Assembly (NCBI GenBank): GCA_964625225.1
Contig: CAZVAR010000035.1
Coordinates: 1 to 26,727, forward strand
Length of the DNA: 26,727 bases
Direction of reading: 5' to 3'
Origin: CAZVAR01 sp964625225
GTDB taxonomy: Bacteria > Pseudomonadota > Alphaproteobacteria > JAJUGE01
Below the pieces are notes generated by a model, which was given only the letters and a program-made list of their open reading frames with translations, did no database searches and was not told where the DNA came from. Positions within the stretch are counted from its first letter, which is position 1. Every line of letters begins with the position of its first letter. The translations under genes were made by a program, and so were the position numbers. Positions 1 to 7,480 of the stretch are shown here, piece after piece.

Positions 1-2
1 CC

Positions 3-42
3 AACCCCCATGAACCCCCATGAACCCCCATGGATCCCCATG
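3..42. repeat. 10-bp tandem repeat, about four copies
   Basis: The unit AACCCCCATG occurs three times in perfect tandem (3-12, 13-22, 23-32), followed by a degenerate fourth copy GATCCCCATG (33-42) and then a C-rich tail. It lies about 60 bases upstream of the PrpD-family start. The repeat reads through in frame with the downstream gene, but its translation (Pro/His-rich) does not look like part of the protein. It may be a slippage-prone tract. The left side is cut by the window edge, so the true copy number is unknown. Confidence 0.85.
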
Positions 43-102
43 CCCCCCCACCGGAACGCGTGTCCGGTGTCGGGCTGCAGGAGCGGAACGGGAGCAGGCG
101 GA

Positions 103-1638
103 ATGATCGTCCATGAGGTTCGCGTGCACCGATCGGCGGAGCGCCTGCCCCGCGAGGCGCAGCTCGCCTGGAAGATCGCCGAGGTCGCAGCGGCGGCGCG
201 TGCGGTCGAGGAGCCGGTCGTCGAGGCGGTCCGCTGCCGGGTCCTCGACAATGCCGGCGTCGCCCTCGCCGCGATCGACCGGGCGCCGGTCGCGAACGCC
301 CGGGCGATGGCGCTCGCCCATCCGCGACCGGGCGGCGCCACCCTGTTCGGCCTGCCGGCCTCGGTGCGGGTCCACGCCGAATGGGCCGCCTGGGCGAACG
401 CGACCGCGGTGCGCGAGCTCGACTTCCACGACACCTTTCTCGCGGCGGACTACGCGCACCCGGCCGACTCGATCGCGCCGCTGGTCGCGGTCGCACAGCA
501 GACCGGCCGTACCGGCGCCGACCTTGTCCGCGCCATCGCCGTCGCCTACGAGATCCATGTCGCGCTGGTGAAGGCGATCTGCCTGCACCGGCATAAGAAG
601 GATCATGTCGCCCACCTCTGCCCGGCGACCGTCGCCGGGATCGGCAGCCTGCTTCGCCTGCCAGTGCCAATCGTCTACCAGGCGGTGAACCAAGCCGTGC
701 ATCTGGCCTTCTCGACCCGGCAGTCGCGCAAGGGCGAGATCAGTTCCTGGAAGGCCTACGTGCCGGGCTTCTCCGGCAAGCTCGCGATCGAGGCAGTGGA
801 CCGGGCCATGCGCGGCGAATCCTCGCCCGCACCGATCTACGAGGGCGAGGATTCGGTGATCGCCTGGATGCTGGCCGGCCCCGAGGCGACCTACGACGTT
901 GCGCTGCCGGCGCCCGGCGCCCCGCCCCGCGCCATCCTCGAAACCTATACCAAGGCGCATTCGGCCGAGTATCAGGCGCAGGCCCTGATCGATCTCGCGA
1001 TCGAGCTGCGCCCCGCGGTCGGCGACCTCGACGCCGTGCGGGAGATCGTCGTCGAGACCAGCCACCATACGCACACGGTGATCGGCTCCGGCGCCAACGA
1101 TCCGCAGAAGTACGACCCGGAAGCCAGCCGCGAGACTCTCGACCACTCGCTCATGTACATCCTGGCCGTGGCGCTGGAGGACGGAGTCTGGCACCACGAG
1201 ACGAGCTATGCCCGGGAGCGCGCCCGCCGGGCATCGACCGTGGCGCTCTGGCGCAAGATCCGGACCGTCGAGGACGATGCCTGGACCGCTCGCTACCACG
1301 CTGCGGACCCGGCGGCGCGGGCCTTCGGCGGTCGCGTATCGATCCGGCTCGCCGACGGCCGGGTGATCGCCGGCGAGAAGGCGGTCGCGGATGCGCATCC
1401 CAATGGCCGTTCTCCCTGGCAGTGGGAGGACTATGTCCGCAAGTTCGCCGCGCTGGTCGACGGCCGTCTGGACGCCGGCGGCCGGGGCCGTTTCCTGGAG
1501 ACCGTGCGGCGGCTCCCAGCACTGGCGCCGGCCGAGCTGCCCGCGCTTACGCCGGCGCTGCCGCCCGGTCTGGTCCTGCCCTCGGCGCCGACCGGCCAGG
1601 GCATCTTCGACTACGGGCTCGGACCCGTGCGCCCGTGA
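103..1638 (+). CDS. MmgE/PrpD family protein (2-methylcitrate dehydratase-like)
   Basis: This is a 511-aa member of the MmgE/PrpD fold, whose characterised members dehydrate 2-methylcitrate or related hydroxy-polycarboxylates in the cytoplasm. The family signature is clear: an N-terminal helical region with NATAVRELDFHDTF and AHPADSIAPLVAVAQQ, then HKKDHVAHLCPATVAG, ARQSRKGEISSWK-like text (here STRQSRKGEISSWKAY), and a lid-domain segment TSHHTHTVIGSGANDPQKY followed by SRETLDHSLMYI. The ATG at 103 was chosen because GGAG lies 8-9 bases upstream. The frame stays open upstream to the tandem repeat, but that extension is Pro-rich and unlike the family. No prpB or prpC is adjacent, so the substrate is not set by context; paralogues of this fold act on several substrates. 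The 3' end overlaps the convergent EamA gene by 28 bases. Confidence 0.9.
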   Translation: MIVHEVRVHRSAERLPREAQLAWKIAEVAAAARAVEEPVVEAVRCRVLDNAGVALAAIDRAPVANARAMALAHPRPGGATLFGLPASVRVHAEWAAWANATAVRELDFHDTFLAADYAHPADSIAPLVAVAQQTGRTGADLVRAIAVAYEIHVALVKAICLHRHKKDHVAHLCPATVAGIGSLLRLPVPIVYQAVNQAVHLAFSTRQSRKGEISSWKAYVPGFSGKLAIEAVDRAMRGESSPAPIYEGEDSVIAWMLAGPEATYDVALPAPGAPPRAILETYTKAHSAEYQAQALIDLAIELRPAVGDLDAVREIVVETSHHTHTVIGSGANDPQKYDPEASRETLDHSLMYILAVALEDGVWHHETSYARERARRASTVALWRKIRTVEDDAWTARYHAADPAARAFGGRVSIRLADGRVIAGEKAVADAHPNGRSPWQWEDYVRKFAALVDGRLDAGGRGRFLETVRRLPALAPAELPALTPALPPGLVLPSAPTGQGIFDYGLGPVRP

Positions 1639-2606
1639 GGTGCTCCTGGTGGTACGCGGTCGGGCCGACCGTGCCGCCGGAGCCTGGCTTCGCGGTGGAT
1701 GATGTAGAGGCCGCTTGCGACCACGACCGCCGCGCCAACCACCACCCAGGGTCCGGGAACGTCGCCCCAAACGACGAACCCGATTGCGGTCGCGAACACC
1801 AGCGAGAGATAGCGCAGCGGCGCCAGCGTGGCCGCCTCGGCGAACCGGAAGGCGCTGATCGCGAGGTAATGGGCGCCGCCGTTGATGATGCCGCTCACCG
1901 CGAACAGCAGCCATTCGAAGGGCTGCGGCATCCGCGTGCCGAGCACGGCCATGACGGCGGCGCCGCCGATCACGCTCACTGTGACCGTGTAGAACAGGAT
2001 CGTCGTCGACGAATCGAAGGCGCCGAGGCGGCGCGTCAGCAGGTCGCGCAGCGCGATCATGACGGCGACGCCGAGCGGCAGGAGGATCACGGGATCGAAA
2101 CCGGCTCCCGCCGGCCGAACCATCACCAGCACGCCGCCGAATCCGACCAGCACCGCGGCCCAGCGCCGCCAGCCAACGGGCTCGCCCAGCATCGGTGCGG
2201 CCAGCGCGGTCACGATCAGCGGGCTCGCGAACGTGATCGCCAGCACCTCGGCCAGCGGCATCAGCGCATAGGCGCTGATGACCAGGAGCCCGGCGCCGAG
2301 ATTCATCGCGGCCCGAAGCGCGTTGGTGCCCGGCCGGCGCGCCCGGAGCACGCTCAGCCCGCCCTCCCTCCAGGCGAACAGGGCGATCGGCAGGTAGGCC
2401 CAGAGGCCACGGTAGAAGAGAATCTCCCCGACATGGAAGTCGGAGGTCATCCATTTGGCGATCGCATCCTGTACGGTCAGGAGCAGCGTCGCCACGACCA
2501 TCATCAGGATGCCGAGGCCGGGTGCGGAAACCTGGCTCACGGGCGGGCGGTTGGACAAGGCGTTGGCTCCCCGGGCGGATCCCCGTCCCCGGGGCGGCTC
2601 AGACAC
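1611..2606 (-). CDS. EamA/DMT-family inner-membrane permease
   Basis: This 331-aa protein has about ten hydrophobic segments arranged as two EamA repeats, the pattern of drug/metabolite transporter exporters. Recognisable stretches are FYRGLWAYLPIALFAWREGG early in repeat one, LMPLAEVLAITFASPLIV after TM3, and a second repeat with FRFAEAATLAPLRYLSLVFATAIG and a final hydrophobic stretch at VVVGAAVVVASGLYIIHRE. The C-terminal tail is basic and hydrophilic. The substrate cannot be told. The frame opens with GTG at 2606 and no convincing ribosome-binding site; later starts (GTG at 2540 or the ATG pair near 2504) are possible, so the N-terminus is uncertain. It diverges from the DUF1194 gene and its 3' end overlaps the PrpD-family gene. 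Confidence 0.87.
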   Translation of the reverse strand: MSEPPRGRGSARGANALSNRPPVSQVSAPGLGILMMVVATLLLTVQDAIAKWMTSDFHVGEILFYRGLWAYLPIALFAWREGGLSVLRARRPGTNALRAAMNLGAGLLVISAYALMPLAEVLAITFASPLIVTALAAPMLGEPVGWRRWAAVLVGFGGVLVMVRPAGAGFDPVILLPLGVAVMIALRDLLTRRLGAFDSSTTILFYTVTVSVIGGAAVMAVLGTRMPQPFEWLLFAVSGIINGGAHYLAISAFRFAEAATLAPLRYLSLVFATAIGFVVWGDVPGPWVVVGAAVVVASGLYIIHREARLRRHGRPDRVPPGAPHGRTGPSP

Positions 2607-2685
2607 TTAGCAGCCCGGCCCACGCCGCACAACCAGCCGAGCCCGGCCGCCGCCGTTCCGCAACCCGCCCGCCGGAGACCGCGCC

Positions 2686-3441
2686 ATGGCCCTGCCCCGC
2701 CGCCTCGCCGCCACGATCCTCCTCGCGCTGGCCTGGACGGGACCGGCCGATGCTCAAGTGCCGGTCGACACCGCCCTGGTACTCGCGGTCGACGCGTCCG
2801 GGAGCATCGAGGAGGCGGAGTTCCGGCTACAGAAGGAGGGCATCGCGCTGGCCGTCACCGACCCGAGCGTCCTGGGCGCGATCCGCGGCGGCCCGTTCCG
2901 GCGGATTGCCATCGCCTATGTCGAGTGGGGCGGGCCGGGCATGGCGCGCCCGGTCGTGGACTGGATGCTGGTCGAGGACGACGCCTCGGCGCAGGCCTTC
3001 GCCGAGGCCGTCCTCGCCGCTCCACGCTCGCCGCAGAGCTACAACGCGATCGGAGACGCGATCCTCCTCGGCACGGAGATGGTGCGCGCCTGCCCCTGCG
3101 AGCCGGCCCGCGCGGTGATCGACGTCTCCGGCGACAATCCCGACAATCGGAGCCTGCGCCCGGCGCCGCTCGCACGCGACGACGCCGTGGCGGCAGGCAT
3201 CACGGTCAACGCCCTTGCCATTCTTCAGGACGGGCGCTACGGCGCCTCGGGCAAGCCGTTCCTGGTGGAGAACTACGAACGCGAGGTGATCGGCGGGCCG
3301 GGTGCGTTCGTGCTCACGGCGCGGAGCCGCAAGGATTTCACGGACGCGCTCCGGCGCAAGATGGTCTTGGAGATCGCCGGCCGGCTGCCGGCGCCGGAGT
3401 TCAGTGCGACTCCGAATCACGCTCCGGCGCCTGGAGGGTGA
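2686..3441 (+). CDS. Secreted DUF1194 (von Willebrand A-like) protein
   Basis: This 251-aa protein starts with a Sec signal peptide (basic MALPRR, hydrophobic core, AQ-like cleavage near residue 24) and continues as a VWA-like domain. The metal-ion-dependent adhesion site is visible as DASGS at about residues 37-41, with a later acidic element DVSGDNPDN. The text VDTALVLAVDASGS, AYVEWGG and GRYGASGKPF fits DUF1194. The family has no settled function; a periplasmic or extracellular binding role is an inference. GGAGA about 8 bases upstream supports the ATG at 2686. Its last 41 bases overlap the end of the convergent SDR gene. Confidence 0.88.
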   Translation: MALPRRLAATILLALAWTGPADAQVPVDTALVLAVDASGSIEEAEFRLQKEGIALAVTDPSVLGAIRGGPFRRIAIAYVEWGGPGMARPVVDWMLVEDDASAQAFAEAVLAAPRSPQSYNAIGDAILLGTEMVRACPCEPARAVIDVSGDNPDNRSLRPAPLARDDAVAAGITVNALAILQDGRYGASGKPFLVENYEREVIGGPGAFVLTARSRKDFTDALRRKMVLEIAGRLPAPEFSATPNHAPAPGG

Positions 3442-4222
3442 CGCCGCCGTCGACGACCAGCGTCTGCCCGGTGATGTAGCGCGCACGGTCGGAAAGCAGG
3501 AACCGCACGGCCTGCCCGACGTCCCAGCCGGTCCCCTCGATCCCGAGCGCCGAGGCCCGCGCACGCTGGGCCCGCGCCTGCTCGCTCATGCCGCGGGCGT
3601 AGACCATGGGGGTATAGACCGGGCCCGGCGCCACGCAGTTGACGCGGATGCCCTGCGGGCCATGGTCGACCGCCATCGCCCGGGTCAGCGTGATGACCGC
3701 CCCCTTGGAGGCGGAATAGGCGGTCAGGCCGCGCGGCCGCAGCGCCGAGATCGACGAGACGTTGACGATCGCACCGCGCCCGGCGGTCCGGATCATGGCC
3801 GGGATAGCGTGGCGGGAGGTGAGGAACATCGATTCGACGTTGACCTGCATGACCCGGCGCCAGACCTCCGGGTCCTCCTCGACGACGCTGCCGCGGCTGC
3901 CGATCCCGACATTGTTGTCGAGCAGGTCCAGCCGCCCGAAATGGTCGAGCGCGGCGGTCACCATGTCGCGGCACTGCGCCTCCTCGGTGACGTCGGCGAC
4001 GTGGGCGACCGCGGTGCCGCCCTCCGCGGCGATCATCTCCGCCGTCCGCTGCGCCGGAGCGTGTTCGCGGTCGACCACCAGCACCCGGACGCCGGACCGC
4101 GCCAGCAGGATCGCCGCGGCCCGGCCGTTGCCGATACCGTCGCCCGCTGCGCCGCCCCCGGCCACAATGGCAACCTTCCCCTCCAGCCCGGGATCGTCCT
4201 CGGGCACGATCGCACCTCTCAT
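3401..4222 (-). CDS. SDR-family NAD(P)-dependent oxidoreductase
   Basis: This is a 273-aa classical short-chain dehydrogenase. The cofactor loop is at residues 21-33 (GGG, then GDGIGNG), a DV acidic pair lies near 77-78, the NNVG structural motif is at 103-106, and the catalytic Ser157, Tyr169 and Lys173 are all present (YSASK). The C-terminal VNCVAPGPVYTPM and TGQTLVVDGG segments are typical. Start 4222 is preferred over the in-frame ATG at 4237 because GGGAG lies 9 bases before it. It is the last gene of a minus-strand operon: 21 bases separate it from the aldo/keto reductase. The substrate is unknown; context suggests a hydroxyacyl-CoA or secondary alcohol/ketone in the same pathway as the CoA-transferase and crotonase. 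Confidence 0.9.
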   Translation of the reverse strand: MRGAIVPEDDPGLEGKVAIVAGGGAAGDGIGNGRAAAILLARSGVRVLVVDREHAPAQRTAEMIAAEGGTAVAHVADVTEEAQCRDMVTAALDHFGRLDLLDNNVGIGSRGSVVEEDPEVWRRVMQVNVESMFLTSRHAIPAMIRTAGRGAIVNVSSISALRPRGLTAYSASKGAVITLTRAMAVDHGPQGIRVNCVAPGPVYTPMVYARGMSEQARAQRARASALGIEGTGWDVGQAVRFLLSDRARYITGQTLVVDGGVTLQAPERDSESH

Positions 4223-4243
4223 GTCCGCTTCTCCCATACGCCG

Positions 4244-5227
4244 TTAGTCCGTCAGGAAATCGCGCGCCCACAGCGGGTCGAGTCTCTGCAGCGCTTCGGC
4301 AGGCAATGGCCCCTGTGCGACGGCGGCCAGCGCCTCGTCGAGATGCGCGAGCTCGGCGATGCCGACCACGACGCAGGCGAAGTCGGGATTGCCGAGCGCG
4401 AACCGCAGCGCCGTCTGCGCCGGCGTTCCGTACTCGTCTCCCAGCACCGACCAGACCGCCGCGGCGCGGGCCTGTTCGCGGTCGAGATCGCTGCCGGCGG
4501 CGATCACCACTTCGCGCCCGTGCCGCCGTGCGCTGGCCAGCGCGCCGCCGGCGAGCGCGCGGATGTTCATGGCCGCCACGCCCGTGCGCCGGCAGGCGGC
4601 GAGCAGGCCCGAAAAGTCCTGGGCCGACCACCCGGCCGGCGCCCGCTCCCAGCCGGCGCTGGGGTTGAGAAGGTTGTAGTAGACCTGCGCGGAATCGAAC
4701 CGGCCGCTCTCGATCGCCGTGCGGCAGGCCGTCGTGTCGCCGAGCGCCGTGATTCCGGCGGCCTTTATCAGGCCTTGCGCCTTCAGGCGATCCATCGCAT
4801 CCGCCACCCCGCCGCGCCCCAGCACGCGGTCGAGGCCCAGCAGCCGCCCCGAGTCCGCAGCGCCGATCTGGTTGTGAAGCTGGAGCAGCTCGATCCGGTC
4901 GAGGCGCAGCCGCATCAGGCTCTGCTCCAGGCTGCGCTCGACGGCAGCGGGAATGTCGGCGAGGTCCTCGGGCGCGAGCCGGACCTTGGTCGAGACCCGC
5001 GGGCGGGGGTCGAGGAACGGCAATGCCTCGCCGATCGCCGACTCCGAGGCGCCGTTGCCGTAGGCCGGGGCGGTGTCAATCCAGTCGATCCCGGCCGCCG
5101 CCGCGCGCTCCAACGCGGCGCGCCGCGTCGCCTCGGGCGCAAGGACGAGGATTCCGCCCACCACGCCGCCGCCGAGAACGAGCTCCGGAATCCGAAGCCC
5201 GGTACGGCCGAAGGAGCGCGTCTGCAT
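4244..5227 (-). CDS. Aldo/keto reductase (aldose-dehydrogenase-like)
   Basis: This is a 327-aa TIM-barrel aldo/keto reductase. The N-terminus MQTRSFGRTGLRIPELVLGGG is typical of the branch that includes L-fucose/D-threo-aldose 1-dehydrogenases and pyridoxal reductase-like enzymes. The catalytic tetrad is visible: Asp51 and Tyr56 (DTAPAYGNG), Lys81 (STKVRL) and His118 (LLQLHN). The C-terminus ends in a cofactor-binding region and a helix containing LDPLWARDFLTD. GGAG sits about 9 bases before the ATG. It lies 15 bases after the crotonase and 21 bases before the SDR, so it is very probably cotranscribed. The aldehyde or sugar substrate cannot be deduced. Confidence 0.9.
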   Translation of the reverse strand: MQTRSFGRTGLRIPELVLGGGVVGGILVLAPEATRRAALERAAAAGIDWIDTAPAYGNGASESAIGEALPFLDPRPRVSTKVRLAPEDLADIPAAVERSLEQSLMRLRLDRIELLQLHNQIGAADSGRLLGLDRVLGRGGVADAMDRLKAQGLIKAAGITALGDTTACRTAIESGRFDSAQVYYNLLNPSAGWERAPAGWSAQDFSGLLAACRRTGVAAMNIRALAGGALASARRHGREVVIAAGSDLDREQARAAAVWSVLGDEYGTPAQTALRFALGNPDFACVVVGIAELAHLDEALAAVAQGPLPAEALQRLDPLWARDFLTD

Positions 5228-5242
5228 GCCCAGGCGCTCCGG

Positions 5243-6037
5243 TCAGCGCCCCTGGAACACGGGCTTGCGCTTTTCCATGAAGGCGCGCCGGCCCTCGGCG
5301 TAATCGGCGCTGTCGAAGCAGGCCCGGGTGAGCCGGTCGACCAGTTCCATGTCGCGCTCGCTCTCGTCGCGGATCACCTGATTGACGGTCATCTTCGACG
5401 CGCGGATCGAGAGCGGGGCGTTCTCGGCCATCATCGCAGCGTAGTCGCGTACCGTCGCCTCCAGCGCATCGGCCGGGACGACCCGGTTGACGAGGCCGAT
5501 CCGCAGCGCCTCCTCCGCCGTGAGGCGCCGGGCGGTGAACAGGATCTCCTTCGCGAAGGTCGGGCCGACCAGCGCGACCAGGTCGCGCAGATTGTCGAAG
5601 CTGTAGGCGATGCCGAGGCGCGCCGCCGGGATGCCGAACTGCGAGCCTTCGGCGGCGATGCGGATGTCCGCCTTCATGGCAATGCCCAGCCCGCCGCCCA
5701 TGCAGAAGCCACGAATCATGGCGAGCAGCGGCTTCTGCAGGCCGGCCAGCTTCGTGCGGCCGGCTTCGGAAATCCTCGCGTAGTTCTCCGCCGCCGCCGC
5801 GTCCTTGCGCTGCTCCTCGAACTGCGAGATGTCGGCACCGGACACGAACGCCTTGTCGCCGGCACCCTTCATCACGACGACGCGGACGGCCGGATCCGCC
5901 TCGAAGTCGGTCAGGATCGTCGCGACCGCCTCCCACATCTCGAGCGACATCGCATTGCGACGCTCGGGATTGTTGAAGATCATCCAGCCGATCGCGCCGT
6001 CCTTCTCGGCCTTCATCTTGTCGGTGTTCAGCTTCAT
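5243..6037 (-). CDS. Crotonase-fold protein annotated by type as enoyl-CoA hydratase, lacking both catalytic Glu
   Basis: This is a 264-aa crotonase-superfamily protein. The oxyanion-hole segments are intact: FVSGADISQF (64-73) and RGFCMGGGLGIAMKADIRIA (109-128), followed by GLVNRVVPAD. The two glutamates of canonical enoyl-CoA hydratase (rat mitochondrial Glu144 in GGGxE and Glu164 in the PE motif, 20 residues apart) are replaced here by Gly118 and Ala138, also exactly 20 apart. The fold should still bind acyl-CoA, but simple hydration is doubtful; isomerase, hydrolase or decarboxylase chemistry is possible. The ATG at 6037 was chosen because AGAGAGGA precedes it; the frame extends upstream to 6139 into the CoA-transferase 3' end. 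The gap to that gene is 31 bases, and 15 bases separate it from the aldo/keto reductase. Confidence 0.88.
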   Translation of the reverse strand: MKLNTDKMKAEKDGAIGWMIFNNPERRNAMSLEMWEAVATILTDFEADPAVRVVVMKGAGDKAFVSGADISQFEEQRKDAAAAENYARISEAGRTKLAGLQKPLLAMIRGFCMGGGLGIAMKADIRIAAEGSQFGIPAARLGIAYSFDNLRDLVALVGPTFAKEILFTARRLTAEEALRIGLVNRVVPADALEATVRDYAAMMAENAPLSIRASKMTVNQVIRDESERDMELVDRLTRACFDSADYAEGRRAFMEKRKPVFQGR

Positions 6038-6068
6038 GGTTCCTCTCTGGGCGTAGGCAGGATACGGG

Positions 6069-7253
6069 TCAGACAATCCGCTTCTCGCGCAGGGCGGCGA
6101 TCGCCGCGTCGTCATAGCCGAGTTCGGCGAGGACCTCATCGGTGTGCTGGCCGAGCTCGGGCGGCGGCGTGCGGATGTCCTTGGAGAAGCCGGAGATGTT
6201 GTGCGGTTGCGCGACGAGATTGATCGACCCGAGCTTCGGATGCTCGACCGGGCGGGCCATGCGCAGGTGTCGTACCTGCGGGTCGGCGAAGACCTGATCG
6301 ATCGTGTAGATCGGGCCGCAGGGCACGCCGGCCTCGTTCAGCAGCTCGATCCAGTAGTCGCCCGGCCGCGTGCGGGTGTATTCGGCGATCCGCGCGTTCA
6401 GCTCCTGCCGGTTCTTCGAGCGGTCCTCGCGGCTCTTGAATTTGGGGTCGTCCAGCAGCTCCTGCGCGCCGATGGCGCGGCAGAACCGCTCCCACAGCGC
6501 CTGGCCGGAGGCGGCGATGTTGATGTGCCCGTCCGCGGTCGGGAACACGCCGGTCGGGATGCTGGTCGGGTGGTCGTTGCCGGCCTGCTGCGCCACCTCG
6601 CCCGCCATCAGCCAGCGTGCCGCCTGGAAGTCGAGCATGGCGATCTGCGCCTCCAGCAGCGAGGTATGGACCCAGCGGCCCTCGCCGGTGACCTCGCGGT
6701 CGAGCAGCGCGATCAGGATGCCCTGGGCGAGGAAGCCGCCGGCGGTCAGATCGTCGATCGGGATGCCGACACGCACCGGCCCCTGCCCCGGCAGCCCGGT
6801 GATCGACATCAGGCCGCCCATGCCTTGCGCGATCTGGTCGACGCCGGGCCGGGTCGCGTAGGGGCCGTCCTGGCCGAAGCCGGAGATGCTGCCGTAGACA
6901 ATGCGCGGGTTGACCTTGCGCACCGTCTCATAGTCGATGCCGAGCCGGTGCTTCACGTCCGAGCGCATGTTCTCGACGATCACGTCGGACCGCTCGGCGA
7001 GCTGCATGAAGATCCGTTTGCCCTCGGCGCTCTTCAGGTCGAGGGTGATCGCCCGCTTGTTGCGGTGCAGATTCTGGAAGTCGAAGCCGTGCCGGGCGCC
7101 GGCGGCCGCATCGCGGTCCTCGCCCGCCGGCTGCTCGATGCGGACGACCTGCGCGCCCCAGTCGGCCAGATGCCGCACGCAGGTCGGCCCGGCGCGGTGC
7201 GCCGTCAGGTCGATCACCTTGAAGCGGGACAGCGGAAGCCTGTTCTCGTGCAT
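6069..7253 (-). CDS. CaiB/BaiF (family III) CoA-transferase
   Basis: This 394-aa protein has the family III CoA-transferase layout: an opening FKVIDLTAHRAGP and HLADWGAQVVRIEQP, then RNKRAITLDLKSAEGK (65-79), VIVENMRSDV and GSISGFGQDGPYATRPGVDQIAQGMGG in short conserved blocks. The covalent-intermediate aspartate is expected in the VGIPIDDLTAG segment (Asp168 by my alignment with CaiB Asp169). The C-terminus has PTADGHINIAA and RHLRMARPVEHP. These enzymes move CoA between carboxylates without a ping-pong glutamate. GGAGG sits 7-8 bases before the ATG. It is the first gene of the minus-strand unit CoA-transferase, crotonase, aldo/keto reductase, SDR, and probably activates the substrate of that pathway. 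Specificity is unknown. Confidence 0.93.
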   Translation of the reverse strand: MHENRLPLSRFKVIDLTAHRAGPTCVRHLADWGAQVVRIEQPAGEDRDAAAGARHGFDFQNLHRNKRAITLDLKSAEGKRIFMQLAERSDVIVENMRSDVKHRLGIDYETVRKVNPRIVYGSISGFGQDGPYATRPGVDQIAQGMGGLMSITGLPGQGPVRVGIPIDDLTAGGFLAQGILIALLDREVTGEGRWVHTSLLEAQIAMLDFQAARWLMAGEVAQQAGNDHPTSIPTGVFPTADGHINIAASGQALWERFCRAIGAQELLDDPKFKSREDRSKNRQELNARIAEYTRTRPGDYWIELLNEAGVPCGPIYTIDQVFADPQVRHLRMARPVEHPKLGSINLVAQPHNISGFSKDIRTPPPELGQHTDEVLAELGYDDAAIAALREKRIV

Positions 7254-7480
7254 GGACGCCCCTCCATCGCCGGCGCTGACATGATGCGACCCCGAGCCGG
7301 CACGATCCGGATGGCGCCATTATCGTCGCAACCGGCCGCGGATTCCTATCCCGAAGGAGAGGCGGTTCGCGGTAGCGGGTTGGCGTCGCTGCCGGAGATC
7401 TGATACTGCGGGGCCGCGCGGTCGGGGTACGCGACCGAATGCTCTCCCGGATACCGGCCGAGCGCCGCACGAGTCTGGAC

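Noticed and set aside
1422..6223. Very long plus-strand open frames (685 and 973 codons) across the EamA, DUF1194 and catabolic operon region
   Set aside because: They run antisense or out of frame to well-supported genes, have His/Arg/Gly/Pro-rich composition without domains, and are the usual by-product of high GC.
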